NCBI RefSeq assembly: GCF_002259415.1
Contig: NZ_NPFY01000025.1
Span: forward strand, 112,539 to 176,538
Reading direction: 5' to 3'
DNA: 64,000 nt
Origin: Rhodococcus sp. 14-2470-1b
Lineage (GTDB): Bacteria > Actinomycetota > Actinomycetes > Mycobacteriales > Mycobacteriaceae
A program made the position numbers and the translations under genes. The notes below the pieces were generated by a model, which had not been told where the DNA came from, ran no database searches, and was given only the letters and a program-made list of their open reading frames with translations. Positions within the stretch are counted from its first letter, which is position 1. Each line of letters begins with the position of its first letter. Positions 25,678 to 34,664 of this stretch are shown here, one piece after another.

Positions 25678-27465
25678 TCAGTACACGTCGCGCAGGTAGC
25701 GCTTGGCGCGCTTGAGCTCGGCCACGTAGTCCTCGGCCTGATCCGCGGAGCGTCCACCGTGCTCGGCAATGACGTCGTGCAGCGCGGCATCGACGTCCTT
25801 GGCCATACGAGTGGCGTCACCGCACACGTAGAAGTGACCGCCCTCCTCCAGCCACGCGTACAGCTCCTTGCCGTTCTCTCGCATGCGGTTCTGCACGTAG
25901 ACCTTCTCGGTCTGATCGCGCGAGAAAGCCAGGTCGAGACGGGACAACACGCCGTCACGAGACAGCGCGTTCAATTCGTCCTCGTAGATGAAGTCAGACG
26001 CGCGGTGCTGATCACCGAAGAAGAGCCAATTGCGGCCCGATGCGTTGCGCGCGCGCCGTTCGTGAAGGAACGCACGGAACGGAGCGATACCGGTACCGGG
26101 TCCGACCATGATGACCGGCGCGTCGTCGTCCGACGGCAGCCGGAACGATTTGTTCGCGGAGAGAAACACCCCCGCGCCGTCGCCCTCTCCGACACGGTCC
26201 GCGAGGAACGTCGAGCACACACCGCCGCGGTCACGTTCTGCGGAGCGGTACCGAACGCTGGCGACCGTCAGGTGGACGGTGCCTTCGTGGGCCAGCGGCG
26301 ACGACGAGATCGAGTAGACACGATGCTGCAACGGGCGGAGCAGTTCGAGAAGCTCGGCGGGCTCGATCGTCAGCGCCGGATCGAGCGCGAGCACATCGAG
26401 GACGTCTTTACCCCAGGTCCAGGCGTCGAGAGACTCGCGGTCACCCGTCTGGAGGACGTGCTGGAGTTCGTCGTCGCCCGATCGTTCGGCGACGGCCTCG
26501 ATGAGGTCCATCGACGGCACGCCGATCTCGTAGGAATGCGTCAAGAGTTCGTCGAGACGCTGCTCGGAGCCCTTGACCGTGACCGTCGTGTCCGGGTCGA
26601 CGCTGAGCCGCCCGATCAGTGCGTCGACGAGTTCCGGGTGGTTGACCGGCTTGACGCCCAGTCCGTCGCCTGCCTCGTACGTCAGGCCGCTGTCGCCCAG
26701 CGAGAACGCGTAGTGACGGACTTCCTTCGACGACTGCGGCCCGGAGAGAACGCGATTGGCGAGGACGGTGGCGCGGTACGGGTTCTTCCGGTTCCACGGT
26801 GACCGCTTGGAGGCACTTTTCGCGGGCTTCGCTGCAGGTGCTTCGGGCTGTGCAGATGGAGGAGCCGCGCCGCCGTCGACCGATGCGATGGAGGGGACTG
26901 CGCCGGCCAGCCATGCTGCGGCCGCGTCCTCGTATTCGACGTCGCAATCCAGACGGTCGGCCGTCCGGGTCGCCCCGAGTGCTTCCAGTCGTGAGTCGAT
27001 GTCTCGTCCCGCCTTACAGTATCCGTCGTAGCTCGTGTCGCCCAGTGCGAGGACCGCGAAGTACAGCCCTTCCAGTCTAGGTGCACTGTCGGCGGCAACA
27101 GCATCCCAGAATAGCTGGGCGTTGTCCGGCATCTCGCCTTCGCCGTATGTAGATGTCACAACGATCAGGCGACGCATGGCCGCCAACGCGTTCATGTCCA
27201 CAGCGTCCAGTGACGCGACATGAGGGTCGAGCCCGTGCTGTCGGGCCAGGTCGGCGGCGTCCTGAGCGAGCGCTTCGGCGTTTCCGGTCTGGCTGCCGTA
27301 CAGAATCTGCAGCGGGACCGCAGCGGCTACCGAGCCAGTGTCCGGCTGCACGGCGGAACCGGTGGGCATCGCCAGTCGTGAGTGGAGTCCCGCCAGAAAA
27401 CCGGACAACCAGGCGCGCTGATCTCCGGTGAACGGCGCGTCCTCGGGAATGTAGGGAATGAGCAC
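25678..27465 (-). CDS. Diflavin NADPH reductase (CysJ/P450-reductase-like)
   Basis: 595 aa: FMN flavodoxin domain (LQILYGSQTGNAEALAQDAA, VVTSTYGEGEMPDNAQLFWD, LALGDTSYDGYCKAGRDID), a linker rich in Pro/Ala, then a ferredoxin-NADP reductase module with FAD motif RVYSISSSPL, GGVCSTFLADRVG, NADPH motif MVGPGTGIAPFRAFLHERRA, FFGDQHRASDFIYEDEL and FYVCGDATRMAKDVDAALH, ending in RYLRDVY with the usual terminal aromatic. Electron transfer NADPH-FAD-FMN-acceptor. There is no sulfite reductase haemoprotein gene here. GTG at 27465 (GGAAAG upstream) lies 20 bp after the GltB-like stop. Likely electron donor to the HmuS-like or GltB-like partner (inference). Confidence 0.88.
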   Translation of the reverse strand: MLIPYIPEDAPFTGDQRAWLSGFLAGLHSRLAMPTGSAVQPDTGSVAAAVPLQILYGSQTGNAEALAQDAADLARQHGLDPHVASLDAVDMNALAAMRRLIVVTSTYGEGEMPDNAQLFWDAVAADSAPRLEGLYFAVLALGDTSYDGYCKAGRDIDSRLEALGATRTADRLDCDVEYEDAAAAWLAGAVPSIASVDGGAAPPSAQPEAPAAKPAKSASKRSPWNRKNPYRATVLANRVLSGPQSSKEVRHYAFSLGDSGLTYEAGDGLGVKPVNHPELVDALIGRLSVDPDTTVTVKGSEQRLDELLTHSYEIGVPSMDLIEAVAERSGDDELQHVLQTGDRESLDAWTWGKDVLDVLALDPALTIEPAELLELLRPLQHRVYSISSSPLAHEGTVHLTVASVRYRSAERDRGGVCSTFLADRVGEGDGAGVFLSANKSFRLPSDDDAPVIMVGPGTGIAPFRAFLHERRARNASGRNWLFFGDQHRASDFIYEDELNALSRDGVLSRLDLAFSRDQTEKVYVQNRMRENGKELYAWLEEGGHFYVCGDATRMAKDVDAALHDVIAEHGGRSADQAEDYVAELKRAKRYLRDVY

Positions 27466-27485
27466 TGAACTTTCCGTCTCTCTCG

Positions 27486-30400
27486 TCAGGACACCAGGTC
27501 GGGGACGGAACGCACGGCGAACAATTCGTCGAAGTTCGGTAGCGATCCGAGCTTGGCGCGGTTCTTGGCGTCCTGGTAGATGATCCAGCCGTAGGTGGCC
27601 GGGCTGTCGGAACCGCGCACGTTTCTCGCGGTCAGGGCCTGTTTGTAGTCGTCGACGCGCTTGTGACCGACGAGGGCCGCCAACTGCTCGTCCTCGTACC
27701 CACCCAGCACGTCCTTCGCGTACGCGGTCAGCCGGTGAACGAGCGCGAAGTCCTCGGTCAGCACGAGGTTTCGTGCTGCCTTGTGCACGGCCGGGTCGTC
27801 GATCGCGCTGGAACCGGGCACTCGGGTGAGCGCGACCTCGTGCGCGTAGTGCATCACCGTGTACTGGTTCAGCAGCGCGTACACGGCGTCGGTGTCGGTT
27901 TCGCCGTATCCCGGCACCGATCCGCCGAGCACCGGAGTGCCTTCTCGCAGGCTGAGCTTGTAGGACCGGACCTGCTGGGTTGCCAGCGAGCCCGCGAGCT
28001 CGTCGAGAAGCTCCTTCCGGGTTTTCGCGGCAAGGATCGCGTCGCTGTCCTGGTAGAGCAGCAGCGCCCGCGGCATCGCGTAGACGAAGCGGTGCTGCTC
28101 CACCTCCCAGTTCTGCAGCAACCGTGTCGCGGAGGCCGACCCGGTGGCCTCGACGTGCCACTCGAGCAGCATCCGAACCGCGACATTGTGAACGGCTGCC
28201 TGCTCGTCGTCCGCCGTGATGGATCCGAGAATCACCGAGTCGGCACTCGCACGGAGAGGCAACAGGCGGTTCGGGTCGTACTGGTAGAAGAATCCACCGC
28301 TCATGCCGTTGCAGACACCCTTGCCGAACCCGCCGAGATTCAGAACGGCGCCGCCGGTCATGTATTCCGCGGCGAAGTCGCCCACGCCTTCGACGACGGC
28401 GGTGGCTCCGGAGTTCCGCACGCCGAAGCGGTCGCCCGATTCACCTTCGACGAATGCGCGTCCACCGGTCGCGCCGAAGAGCGCGAAATTGCCGATGAGA
28501 ACGTTGCCGCCCGCTTCGGGCGATCCGCCGCCGGGCGAGCGAACGATGACCGTGCCGCCGTTCATGGATTTGCCGACTCCGTCGTTGCAGGTGCCGGTGT
28601 GATCCATGACGACGCCGTCGTTGCAGAAGGCGGCGAACGAGAGGCCTGCCGCGCCGTACGTGGACACCAGGGCCGTGCCCGGTGCCAGGTATCGCCGGCC
28701 GCGGTCGTCGACGAGCACCGACGGCATGGCGTCGGTCACCGACGTCGGGAGTTCGTGGTTGAGGAGGCGTTCGATGTCGATCGACAGTTGCCCGCCGACG
28801 CTCTTGTTCAGGTTGCCCAGATGCGTTCGGCCGCCGGGCGCGACAGTGCGTGCGTGGTCGTCGATCAGGGCGGTGCGGACTTCGGCCATCAGCATGTCGT
28901 CGATGCCGTATTCGCGTTCGAGATAGACGGGATCGGTGACGACGGATTCGGGAACCACGGTCAGCATCGAGTGCAGGTCCAGCGCGCCCACCGTTGCCGC
29001 GTGGTCGACGAGGTGCAGAAGATCGGTTCGGCCGCGGGCGTGCCGCAACGACGGCATCCCCAGCTCGGCGAGCAACTCCCGGACTTCGTGTGCGATGTTG
29101 AGCAGGTACTGCGCCATCGATCGAGGGTCGCCGTCGAACACCTCGGGGTTGGTCGTCAAACCCGCTGGGCACTTGACGTTGCAGTTCTTCGCCATGACGC
29201 AGCCCATCATCATCAGCGCAGTGGTGCCGAACTCGAAGCTGTCGCCGCCGAGCAACGCCGAGGTGACGACGTCACGACCGGTCTGGTGGGCTCCCGAGCA
29301 TCGGAGGATCACTTTCTGGCGAAGTCCGTTGGCGCACAGAGCCTGGTGCACTTCCGCGAGGCCGATCTCCGCGGCGCGTCCGGCGTACTTCAGGCTCGTG
29401 ACGGACGCCGCCCCGGTTCCGCCGGTGTTGCCGGCGATGTTGATGACGTCCGCGCCCGCTTTCGCCACGCCGACGGCGATGGTGCCGATCCCCTCGGACG
29501 AGACGAGCTTCACGATCACCCGTACGCGCGCGGCCTTGCAGTCGTGGATCAACTGCGCGAGGTCCTCGATCGAATACGTGTCGTGATGCGGTGGGGGAGA
29601 GACAAGCTCGACGCCGGGTGTGCCGCTGCGGGCGGCGGCGATGTCGACGGTGACCTTGGGGGCAGGTAGCTGCCCGCCCTCACCGGGTTTGGCGCCCTGA
29701 CCGATCTTGATCTCGATTTCCTCGAGCATCGGATCGGCCAGATAGCCGGCCCAGATGCCGAAGCGTCCCGACGCGAATTGTTTGATGCGAGAGGCGCGGA
29801 CGGTCCCGTAGCGCGAAAGATGCTCTCCGCCTTCGCCGCTGTTGGACATCGCGCCGACCATGTTGGTTCCGTGCGCGACGGCTTCGTGTGCGTTGGCGTT
29901 GAGGGCCCCGTGACTCATCGCGCCCGACGCGAGCAGCGGTGTGATCGCACTTGCCTTCTGCACCTCGGACAGGGGGATCGACACAGGCGCCGCACCCAGT
30001 TTTCCGAGGAACAGCGACGCCCGGCCGTGGGAGGTCACGATCACGGTGTCCTGCTCGATACGACTCGTGGCCTCGTCGCCGAAGAGGAGACCGAGAGCAT
30101 CACCGAGCAGCTGCACACGCGCTGGGTCGGTACGCGCTGGGTCGGCATGCAGAGTCAGTGCGAACTCGGACTCCGACACGGCGTCGACCTGCAGGCCGCG
30201 GACGAGAATGCTCGTGTTGCCCTCGATGTCGAAGCGGCCGAGCTCGAGCGCGAACTCCTGCGCCGACGAGCATTCCGACACGTCGGCCGGCGTGGCCAAC
30301 ACGTCGCGCAGTGCTGCCGGTCGACGCGAGCGCTCGTCGTGCATCGAGGTGACGAACGAACGGTAGTCGCCCGTCACCTCGAACGCGTCGATCTGTTCGT

Positions 30401-32954
30401 CGGTCAACCGGTCGAAACTCGTCGACGCGTACGCCTCGGCGCCGAGACCGAACGCGTCACCCAGCCTGGTGATGGTCAGCAGCCGCAGTGCATCGGTCTG
30501 CGCCGCATCGGCTTCGGTACCGGCGAAGGCGATCTTCTCCTTGGTCATGTCTACGAATCCACGAACCGACGTGGCCCCGAACGAATGGCCTGCGCCGTCG
30601 GCGCGTTCTTTGAACAACCCCAGGTTCGGCAGGTCGCTCTCGCTCGCCGCGCTACGGGCGTGGGCATGCCAGTGCGCGACACCCGCGGCGATCGCGCGGA
30701 ACCCGACGCCGCCCACCGGAGACTTCATGTTCGGGAACCACTGCGACAGAACGGGATCCGATGTGTCGAGGAAATTCGGTTCGAAGAACTCGCCGCCGAT
30801 GTAGCTCTCCACGGTGCACAGGCCGACGCGTCCCATCGTCTTCATCAAGGACTTCTCGGCGGCCTTCACGAACTTGGCGAACGCCACGTCCGGGTCGGTG
30901 CCGAACTTGTCCTCGGCTCGCAACCGCACCGTCAGCGGATGAACCGCAGCAGCGCCGAATCCCAGTACGAGTGCGACGTGGTGAGAGGAGGAGATCTGGC
31001 CGCTCTCCACCACCAGCGACACCCGCAATCGGACGCCCGCAGCGATCAACCGTTCGTTGACGAACGCCACAACGGCAATTGCCGGGAGCGCAGCGTTGTC
31101 CCGGGTGATGTCTCTGTCGCTGAGCACGGCGATACCGCCGCCACGGGCGAACCGAACGACCGAGTCGGCCAGCGAGTTCACGGCCTCCACGAGCGCGCGT
31201 TCGTTGGCCTCACTGTCGGTGTCGATCGACCGGTACGTCATGTCGAACCGTGCGACCGGGGTATGCGACTGTTCGGTGATCCGGTGCAGATCCGCGTGCG
31301 ACAGCAGGGGACTGGGCACGACGACCTGGCGGGAAACAGGGCCACCGACATTGGGTTTCGGGCCCAGCGACACCCGAAGCGTCATTCCGTCGGCCTCGCG
31401 AATGCTGTCGAGCGGAGGGTTGGTCACCTGCGCGAACCGCTGCGAGAAGTACTTCGCCATGCCGCCTTCGCGGTCGGTGAGAGCATTGATCGCGTTGCCG
31501 TATCCCATCGCCGAGACGCGTTCGACGCCGCTCGCCAGCATCGGATCCATCAGGAACTTGAAGCTCTCCTGATCCAGCGAATACGCGACGTAACGCTGAT
31601 GACGTTCCAAATCGCCCGCATAGGCGTCGGCGACGGAGTCGGTGGTCTCCAGGTCGTCGAGGCCGACGCGCGCGGCCGCGAGCAGAGCGGTGTAATCGCG
31701 TTCGGCAGCGAGCTTTTCGAAGGCTTCGCGGGTGTAGTAGGTGTGCTTGTCGCGGTGATCGAAGTAGATCATTCCGCCGGCTTCGACGCGACCACGATGC
31801 GTGATGGTCTCGGGTGGGAACCGAACCTGCCCGGCCTCGGAGAAGGCACACAGGTAGTCGTTCGTTTCCACCGTCCGGAGGGGACGAAGCCCCAGGCGGT
31901 CCAGACGTGCACCGATCACCGTGCCGTCGCCGAACACCACAGCGGCCGGCCCGTCGTTCTTCTCCTCGTACAGCGAGAAGTACTCGAACATCGCTCGGAC
32001 CCGAGGCGAGAGCGTGTAGTCGTTCTCCCACGCCGGAGGCATCATCGACACGACGGCCGTGACCAGTTCCACGTTGTCCTCGACGACGCGGGCCTGCACG
32101 GTCTGGTCCAGGCGGCAACTGTCGGACTGGCCGGGCGGGCGCACGATGGCGCGACGCTTGGCGCTTGCCACTGCTGCTTCCGCGAGGCGATTCTTCTTGT
32201 CGGTGTTCAGCTCTCCGTTGTGCGCCATGAACCGGAACGGCTGCGCCATGGTCGGATGTGGATCGGTGTTGGTGGAGAAGCGGGTGTGGAAGAAGATCGT
32301 GTGGACCGAATGCTCCGGGTCGACGAGGTCGCAGAAGTATGGAACGACCTCGTCGGAGTTCAGCCGACCTTTCAGCACCTGCGTCCTCGCGCTGAGCGAC
32401 AACGGATACAGCCCAGCCAGGGCGGGGGTGGTGTACGCGATCGATTCGATGTGCAGCAGTGCCTCGTGAATCAGCCGATCGATGGCTGCGGGTTCGGGCC
32501 GGGGACGTGGTACTTCCCAGATCCACTGGCGAACGGGGCGTTGATATTTCACGGCCGCGGGACGAATGGCGTCGTTGTTCACCGGAACATCGCGGACAGT
32601 GAGCGGGGTGAATCCGCGATCGATCATGGCGCGGTGGATCAGTTCGACCGCTCGTGCATGCTGGGACTCGTCGTCAGGGAGAAAGAAGTTGCCTACTGCG
32701 AATCGGCCGAGTTCGAGAGTCCGCCGGTCGGTGATCCGTCGAAAGAAGTCGACGGACAGGTCGAGGGACACACCGCCACCGTCGCCGACGCCTTCGGCGG
32801 ACATGCCGCCTCGGTGCGGCACCGAGCACAGCGCTTCCCGAGCCTTGATCAGCACATCGTGGGACTGAACGCCGTCCTTGCGCGTGATGAAGCCGACCCC
32901 GCAGCTGTCGGAATCCAGCGACGGATCGTACAGACCGACGGACTTCTCGTGCAT
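27486..32954 (-). CDS. Enlarged glutamate synthase large subunit-like protein (GltB-like)
   Basis: 1822 aa against ~1500 for ordinary GltB. N-terminal glutamine amidotransferase: Cys18 in SCGVGFITRK after a 17-residue propeptide, HTRFSTNTDPHPTMAQPFRF and HNGELNTDKKNR. FMN synthase domain: ASGAMSHGALNANAHEAVAH, MSNSGEGGEHLSRYG, KIGQGAKPGEGGQLP, AGNTGGTGAA. The cluster motif CVMAKNCNVKCPAGL gives C-x5-C-x3-C, one residue shorter than the usual C-x5-C-x4-C. The beta-helix C-domain follows (GGNVLIGNFALFGATGGRAF). Extra pieces are ~90 residues before the FMN domain and ~180 after the usual end (HVEATGSASATRLLQNW). No gltD follows; a diflavin reductase does. DtxR-like box upstream. Confidence 0.9.
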   Translation of the reverse strand: MHEKSVGLYDPSLDSDSCGVGFITRKDGVQSHDVLIKAREALCSVPHRGGMSAEGVGDGGGVSLDLSVDFFRRITDRRTLELGRFAVGNFFLPDDESQHARAVELIHRAMIDRGFTPLTVRDVPVNNDAIRPAAVKYQRPVRQWIWEVPRPRPEPAAIDRLIHEALLHIESIAYTTPALAGLYPLSLSARTQVLKGRLNSDEVVPYFCDLVDPEHSVHTIFFHTRFSTNTDPHPTMAQPFRFMAHNGELNTDKKNRLAEAAVASAKRRAIVRPPGQSDSCRLDQTVQARVVEDNVELVTAVVSMMPPAWENDYTLSPRVRAMFEYFSLYEEKNDGPAAVVFGDGTVIGARLDRLGLRPLRTVETNDYLCAFSEAGQVRFPPETITHRGRVEAGGMIYFDHRDKHTYYTREAFEKLAAERDYTALLAAARVGLDDLETTDSVADAYAGDLERHQRYVAYSLDQESFKFLMDPMLASGVERVSAMGYGNAINALTDREGGMAKYFSQRFAQVTNPPLDSIREADGMTLRVSLGPKPNVGGPVSRQVVVPSPLLSHADLHRITEQSHTPVARFDMTYRSIDTDSEANERALVEAVNSLADSVVRFARGGGIAVLSDRDITRDNAALPAIAVVAFVNERLIAAGVRLRVSLVVESGQISSSHHVALVLGFGAAAVHPLTVRLRAEDKFGTDPDVAFAKFVKAAEKSLMKTMGRVGLCTVESYIGGEFFEPNFLDTSDPVLSQWFPNMKSPVGGVGFRAIAAGVAHWHAHARSAASESDLPNLGLFKERADGAGHSFGATSVRGFVDMTKEKIAFAGTEADAAQTDALRLLTITRLGDAFGLGAEAYASTSFDRLTDEQIDAFEVTGDYRSFVTSMHDERSRRPAALRDVLATPADVSECSSAQEFALELGRFDIEGNTSILVRGLQVDAVSESEFALTLHADPARTDPARVQLLGDALGLLFGDEATSRIEQDTVIVTSHGRASLFLGKLGAAPVSIPLSEVQKASAITPLLASGAMSHGALNANAHEAVAHGTNMVGAMSNSGEGGEHLSRYGTVRASRIKQFASGRFGIWAGYLADPMLEEIEIKIGQGAKPGEGGQLPAPKVTVDIAAARSGTPGVELVSPPPHHDTYSIEDLAQLIHDCKAARVRVIVKLVSSEGIGTIAVGVAKAGADVINIAGNTGGTGAASVTSLKYAGRAAEIGLAEVHQALCANGLRQKVILRCSGAHQTGRDVVTSALLGGDSFEFGTTALMMMGCVMAKNCNVKCPAGLTTNPEVFDGDPRSMAQYLLNIAHEVRELLAELGMPSLRHARGRTDLLHLVDHAATVGALDLHSMLTVVPESVVTDPVYLEREYGIDDMLMAEVRTALIDDHARTVAPGGRTHLGNLNKSVGGQLSIDIERLLNHELPTSVTDAMPSVLVDDRGRRYLAPGTALVSTYGAAGLSFAAFCNDGVVMDHTGTCNDGVGKSMNGGTVIVRSPGGGSPEAGGNVLIGNFALFGATGGRAFVEGESGDRFGVRNSGATAVVEGVGDFAAEYMTGGAVLNLGGFGKGVCNGMSGGFFYQYDPNRLLPLRASADSVILGSITADDEQAAVHNVAVRMLLEWHVEATGSASATRLLQNWEVEQHRFVYAMPRALLLYQDSDAILAAKTRKELLDELAGSLATQQVRSYKLSLREGTPVLGGSVPGYGETDTDAVYALLNQYTVMHYAHEVALTRVPGSSAIDDPAVHKAARNLVLTEDFALVHRLTAYAKDVLGGYEDEQLAALVGHKRVDDYKQALTARNVRGSDSPATYGWIIYQDAKNRAKLGSLPNFDELFAVRSVPDLVS

Positions 32955-33092
32955 CTATCGACCCTCTCCCTGTCCGGGCGCAGGCGGGCGAAGAGTCGGA
33001 TCCGCCGTGCGCAGAATCGACGGCGCGACGCCGTCAGGGCAGGGCGTCGCTGCTTCGATGAAGCGGCACCCGGAGAGGCCAGACTACTAAGA

Positions 33093-33111
33093 TAAGGCTA
33101 GCCTTTGTCAA
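33093..33111. promoter_or_regulatory. DtxR/IdeR-like iron box upstream of the GltB-like operon
   Basis: On the reverse strand TTGACAAAGGCTAGCCTTA matches 12 of 19 positions of the DtxR/IdeR consensus TTAGGTTAGGCTAACCTAA, and the core AAGGCTAGCCTT (33094-33105) is a perfect 12-bp palindrome. It lies 139 bp upstream of the GltB-like start in a 178-bp non-coding gap. It would make the operon iron-repressed. Confidence 0.6.
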
Positions 33112-33132
33112 TTCGCCTGGACAGGTCGATCA

Positions 33133-34587
33133 TCACGGCCGCTCGAAGACCTCGATTCCGGCGTCGGTGAAGCGAAGCACGTAGCCCGACGCCACCGCGT
33201 CGGCGACTGCCTTGTCGTCGCCCGCACCATCCGTCGGCCATCCGGCAGGGTCGCTGCGGTTGACCACGATCCAGTCCGGCACTTCCGTGTTCGTCACACG
33301 TTGCGGAAACACAGAGACGTCGTGCGTGGCGACGAACTGCGGAACCAGATTGTTCGACGCCGCGATCGTCTCGCCCTCGGGGATGGCATCGGCGATTGCG
33401 TGGGATGCGGTCACCTGCGGATCGGTCGACCACCCGTCGGCTGTCGCCAAGCGAGCCATGGGAAGAAACGGAAGGGCGACGATCGCGAACGCAGCCACGG
33501 CCGTGAAGATCGTGCGTTGCCCACGCTCGGTGAGTTGCTCGTGCCTGCGGCACCGCACGACGGCGTCGATCAGGGCCGCGAAGACGACGACCATCAGGAT
33601 CGCGTTGTAATGAAATATCGGCTTCCAGAAGTTGGTGTTGTCGCTGAGGAATCGCCACGCGACGGTGGGGACCGCGACCAGCAGGAGCGGAGAGCGCAGC
33701 GCAACGAACGCGGTCACGGCCAGGATGAGGAAAGCAGTCGCTGCGCGGGAGTCACCGGCGACGACACCGTGGGCGGTATCGGCAATGCCCGACCCGAGGG
33801 GAGGCAACTTCGATCCCTGACCGTACGAGTCGTCGGCACTGAGCAGCGGGATGATCACCTTGACGGCGAGAACGACCCAGCCGAGGCCCCAGAGAACCGT
33901 CAGAGCTCCGAACACGCGGGTGCGTCCGGTGGTCCAGAATGCGACCAGACCGCCGATGACGGCAACCGTCAGACCCATGTCCTCCTTGACGAACACCAGC
34001 GGGAGCGCCCATGCCAAGGCCGGTAGCCATCGGCGATTACCCAGGGCGACGAGAGACATGGCCATCAGTGGCACGGCGAACGCGATTTCGTGGAAGTCGA
34101 AGTTCAGGGCGGCCTGCACACCCCAGGACAGCCCGTAGGCGAACGCCACCGCGATGCCTGTTGCCGTGCCGAACTCACGGACCGCCCACCGGGACAGCGG
34201 AACGACTGCCAGCGCGAACAGAACCGCCTGCGCGATCAGTAACGCCTCCGGCGACGGGAACAGGCGATACACCGGTGCCAGCAGTGCGGTGATCGGGGAG
34301 AAGTGGTCGCCCAGGGTGTTGTAACCGGTGCCCAGGAGATCGGACGTCGGCGCCCGAAACTCGGCGTACGACGAGATCTGTTGCACGAAGATTCCGAGAT
34401 CGAATCCGGACGTGCGGAGCTGTCGGTGGCCGAGCACGGACAACAGCGAGTACAGCGTCGCGAGTGCCGCGAACGCCGTCACCGGGACGACGACATCAGC
34501 TGTGGGCCGCGCACGACTCGCTCGCGTGTCCAGGTGTTCCTCGACCGATTCGGCCGCAGTGGGCGGGGAGATCTCGGTTGCAGTCAC
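33133..34587 (-). CDS. DUF2079-family polytopic membrane protein
   Basis: 484 aa with about ten transmembrane helices. Family-type segments: TSGFDLGIFVQQISSYAEFR near residue 60, LGDHFSPITALLAPVYRLFP, ALNFDFHEIAFAVPLMAMSL and FVKEDMGLTVAVIGG, matching the DUF2079 pattern (D-x-G-I-F, DHFSP, DFHE, KED) that resembles polyprenyl-phosphate-dependent glycosyltransferases. The acidic pairs in the first loops are candidate catalytic residues. C-terminal part is extracytoplasmic, ending GYVLRFTDAGIEVFERP. GTG start at 34587. Reaction unknown; probably an envelope glycosyl-transfer or related step. Confidence 0.8.
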   Translation of the reverse strand: MTATEISPPTAAESVEEHLDTRASRARPTADVVVPVTAFAALATLYSLLSVLGHRQLRTSGFDLGIFVQQISSYAEFRAPTSDLLGTGYNTLGDHFSPITALLAPVYRLFPSPEALLIAQAVLFALAVVPLSRWAVREFGTATGIAVAFAYGLSWGVQAALNFDFHEIAFAVPLMAMSLVALGNRRWLPALAWALPLVFVKEDMGLTVAVIGGLVAFWTTGRTRVFGALTVLWGLGWVVLAVKVIIPLLSADDSYGQGSKLPPLGSGIADTAHGVVAGDSRAATAFLILAVTAFVALRSPLLLVAVPTVAWRFLSDNTNFWKPIFHYNAILMVVVFAALIDAVVRCRRHEQLTERGQRTIFTAVAAFAIVALPFLPMARLATADGWSTDPQVTASHAIADAIPEGETIAASNNLVPQFVATHDVSVFPQRVTNTEVPDWIVVNRSDPAGWPTDGAGDDKAVADAVASGYVLRFTDAGIEVFERP

Positions 34588-34664
34588 AGGAAATGCTGTC
34601 TACCCGACGTTTCTTGGACCAACCTGAGAAGTGCAGGTGACAGCGCCCGGGCCGGACCTCTCGA

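Noticed and set aside
25678..27465. Calling the diflavin protein a sulfite reductase subunit (CysJ)
   Set aside because: No CysI haemoprotein or sulfur-assimilation gene is nearby; operon context is GltB-like plus HmuS-like with an iron box, so only the cofactor architecture is claimed.
27466..28161. N-terminal extension of the diflavin reductase frame to 28161
   Set aside because: It runs in another frame through the end of the GltB-like gene and resembles no reductase domain; GTG at 27465 is the sensible start.
29778..33095. Very long open frame (~1100 codons) on the + strand opposite the GltB-like gene
   Set aside because: It is antisense to a protein with clear amidotransferase and FMN motifs; its translation is Arg/His/Gly-rich with no family features. 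Long antisense frames are common in GC-rich coding DNA.
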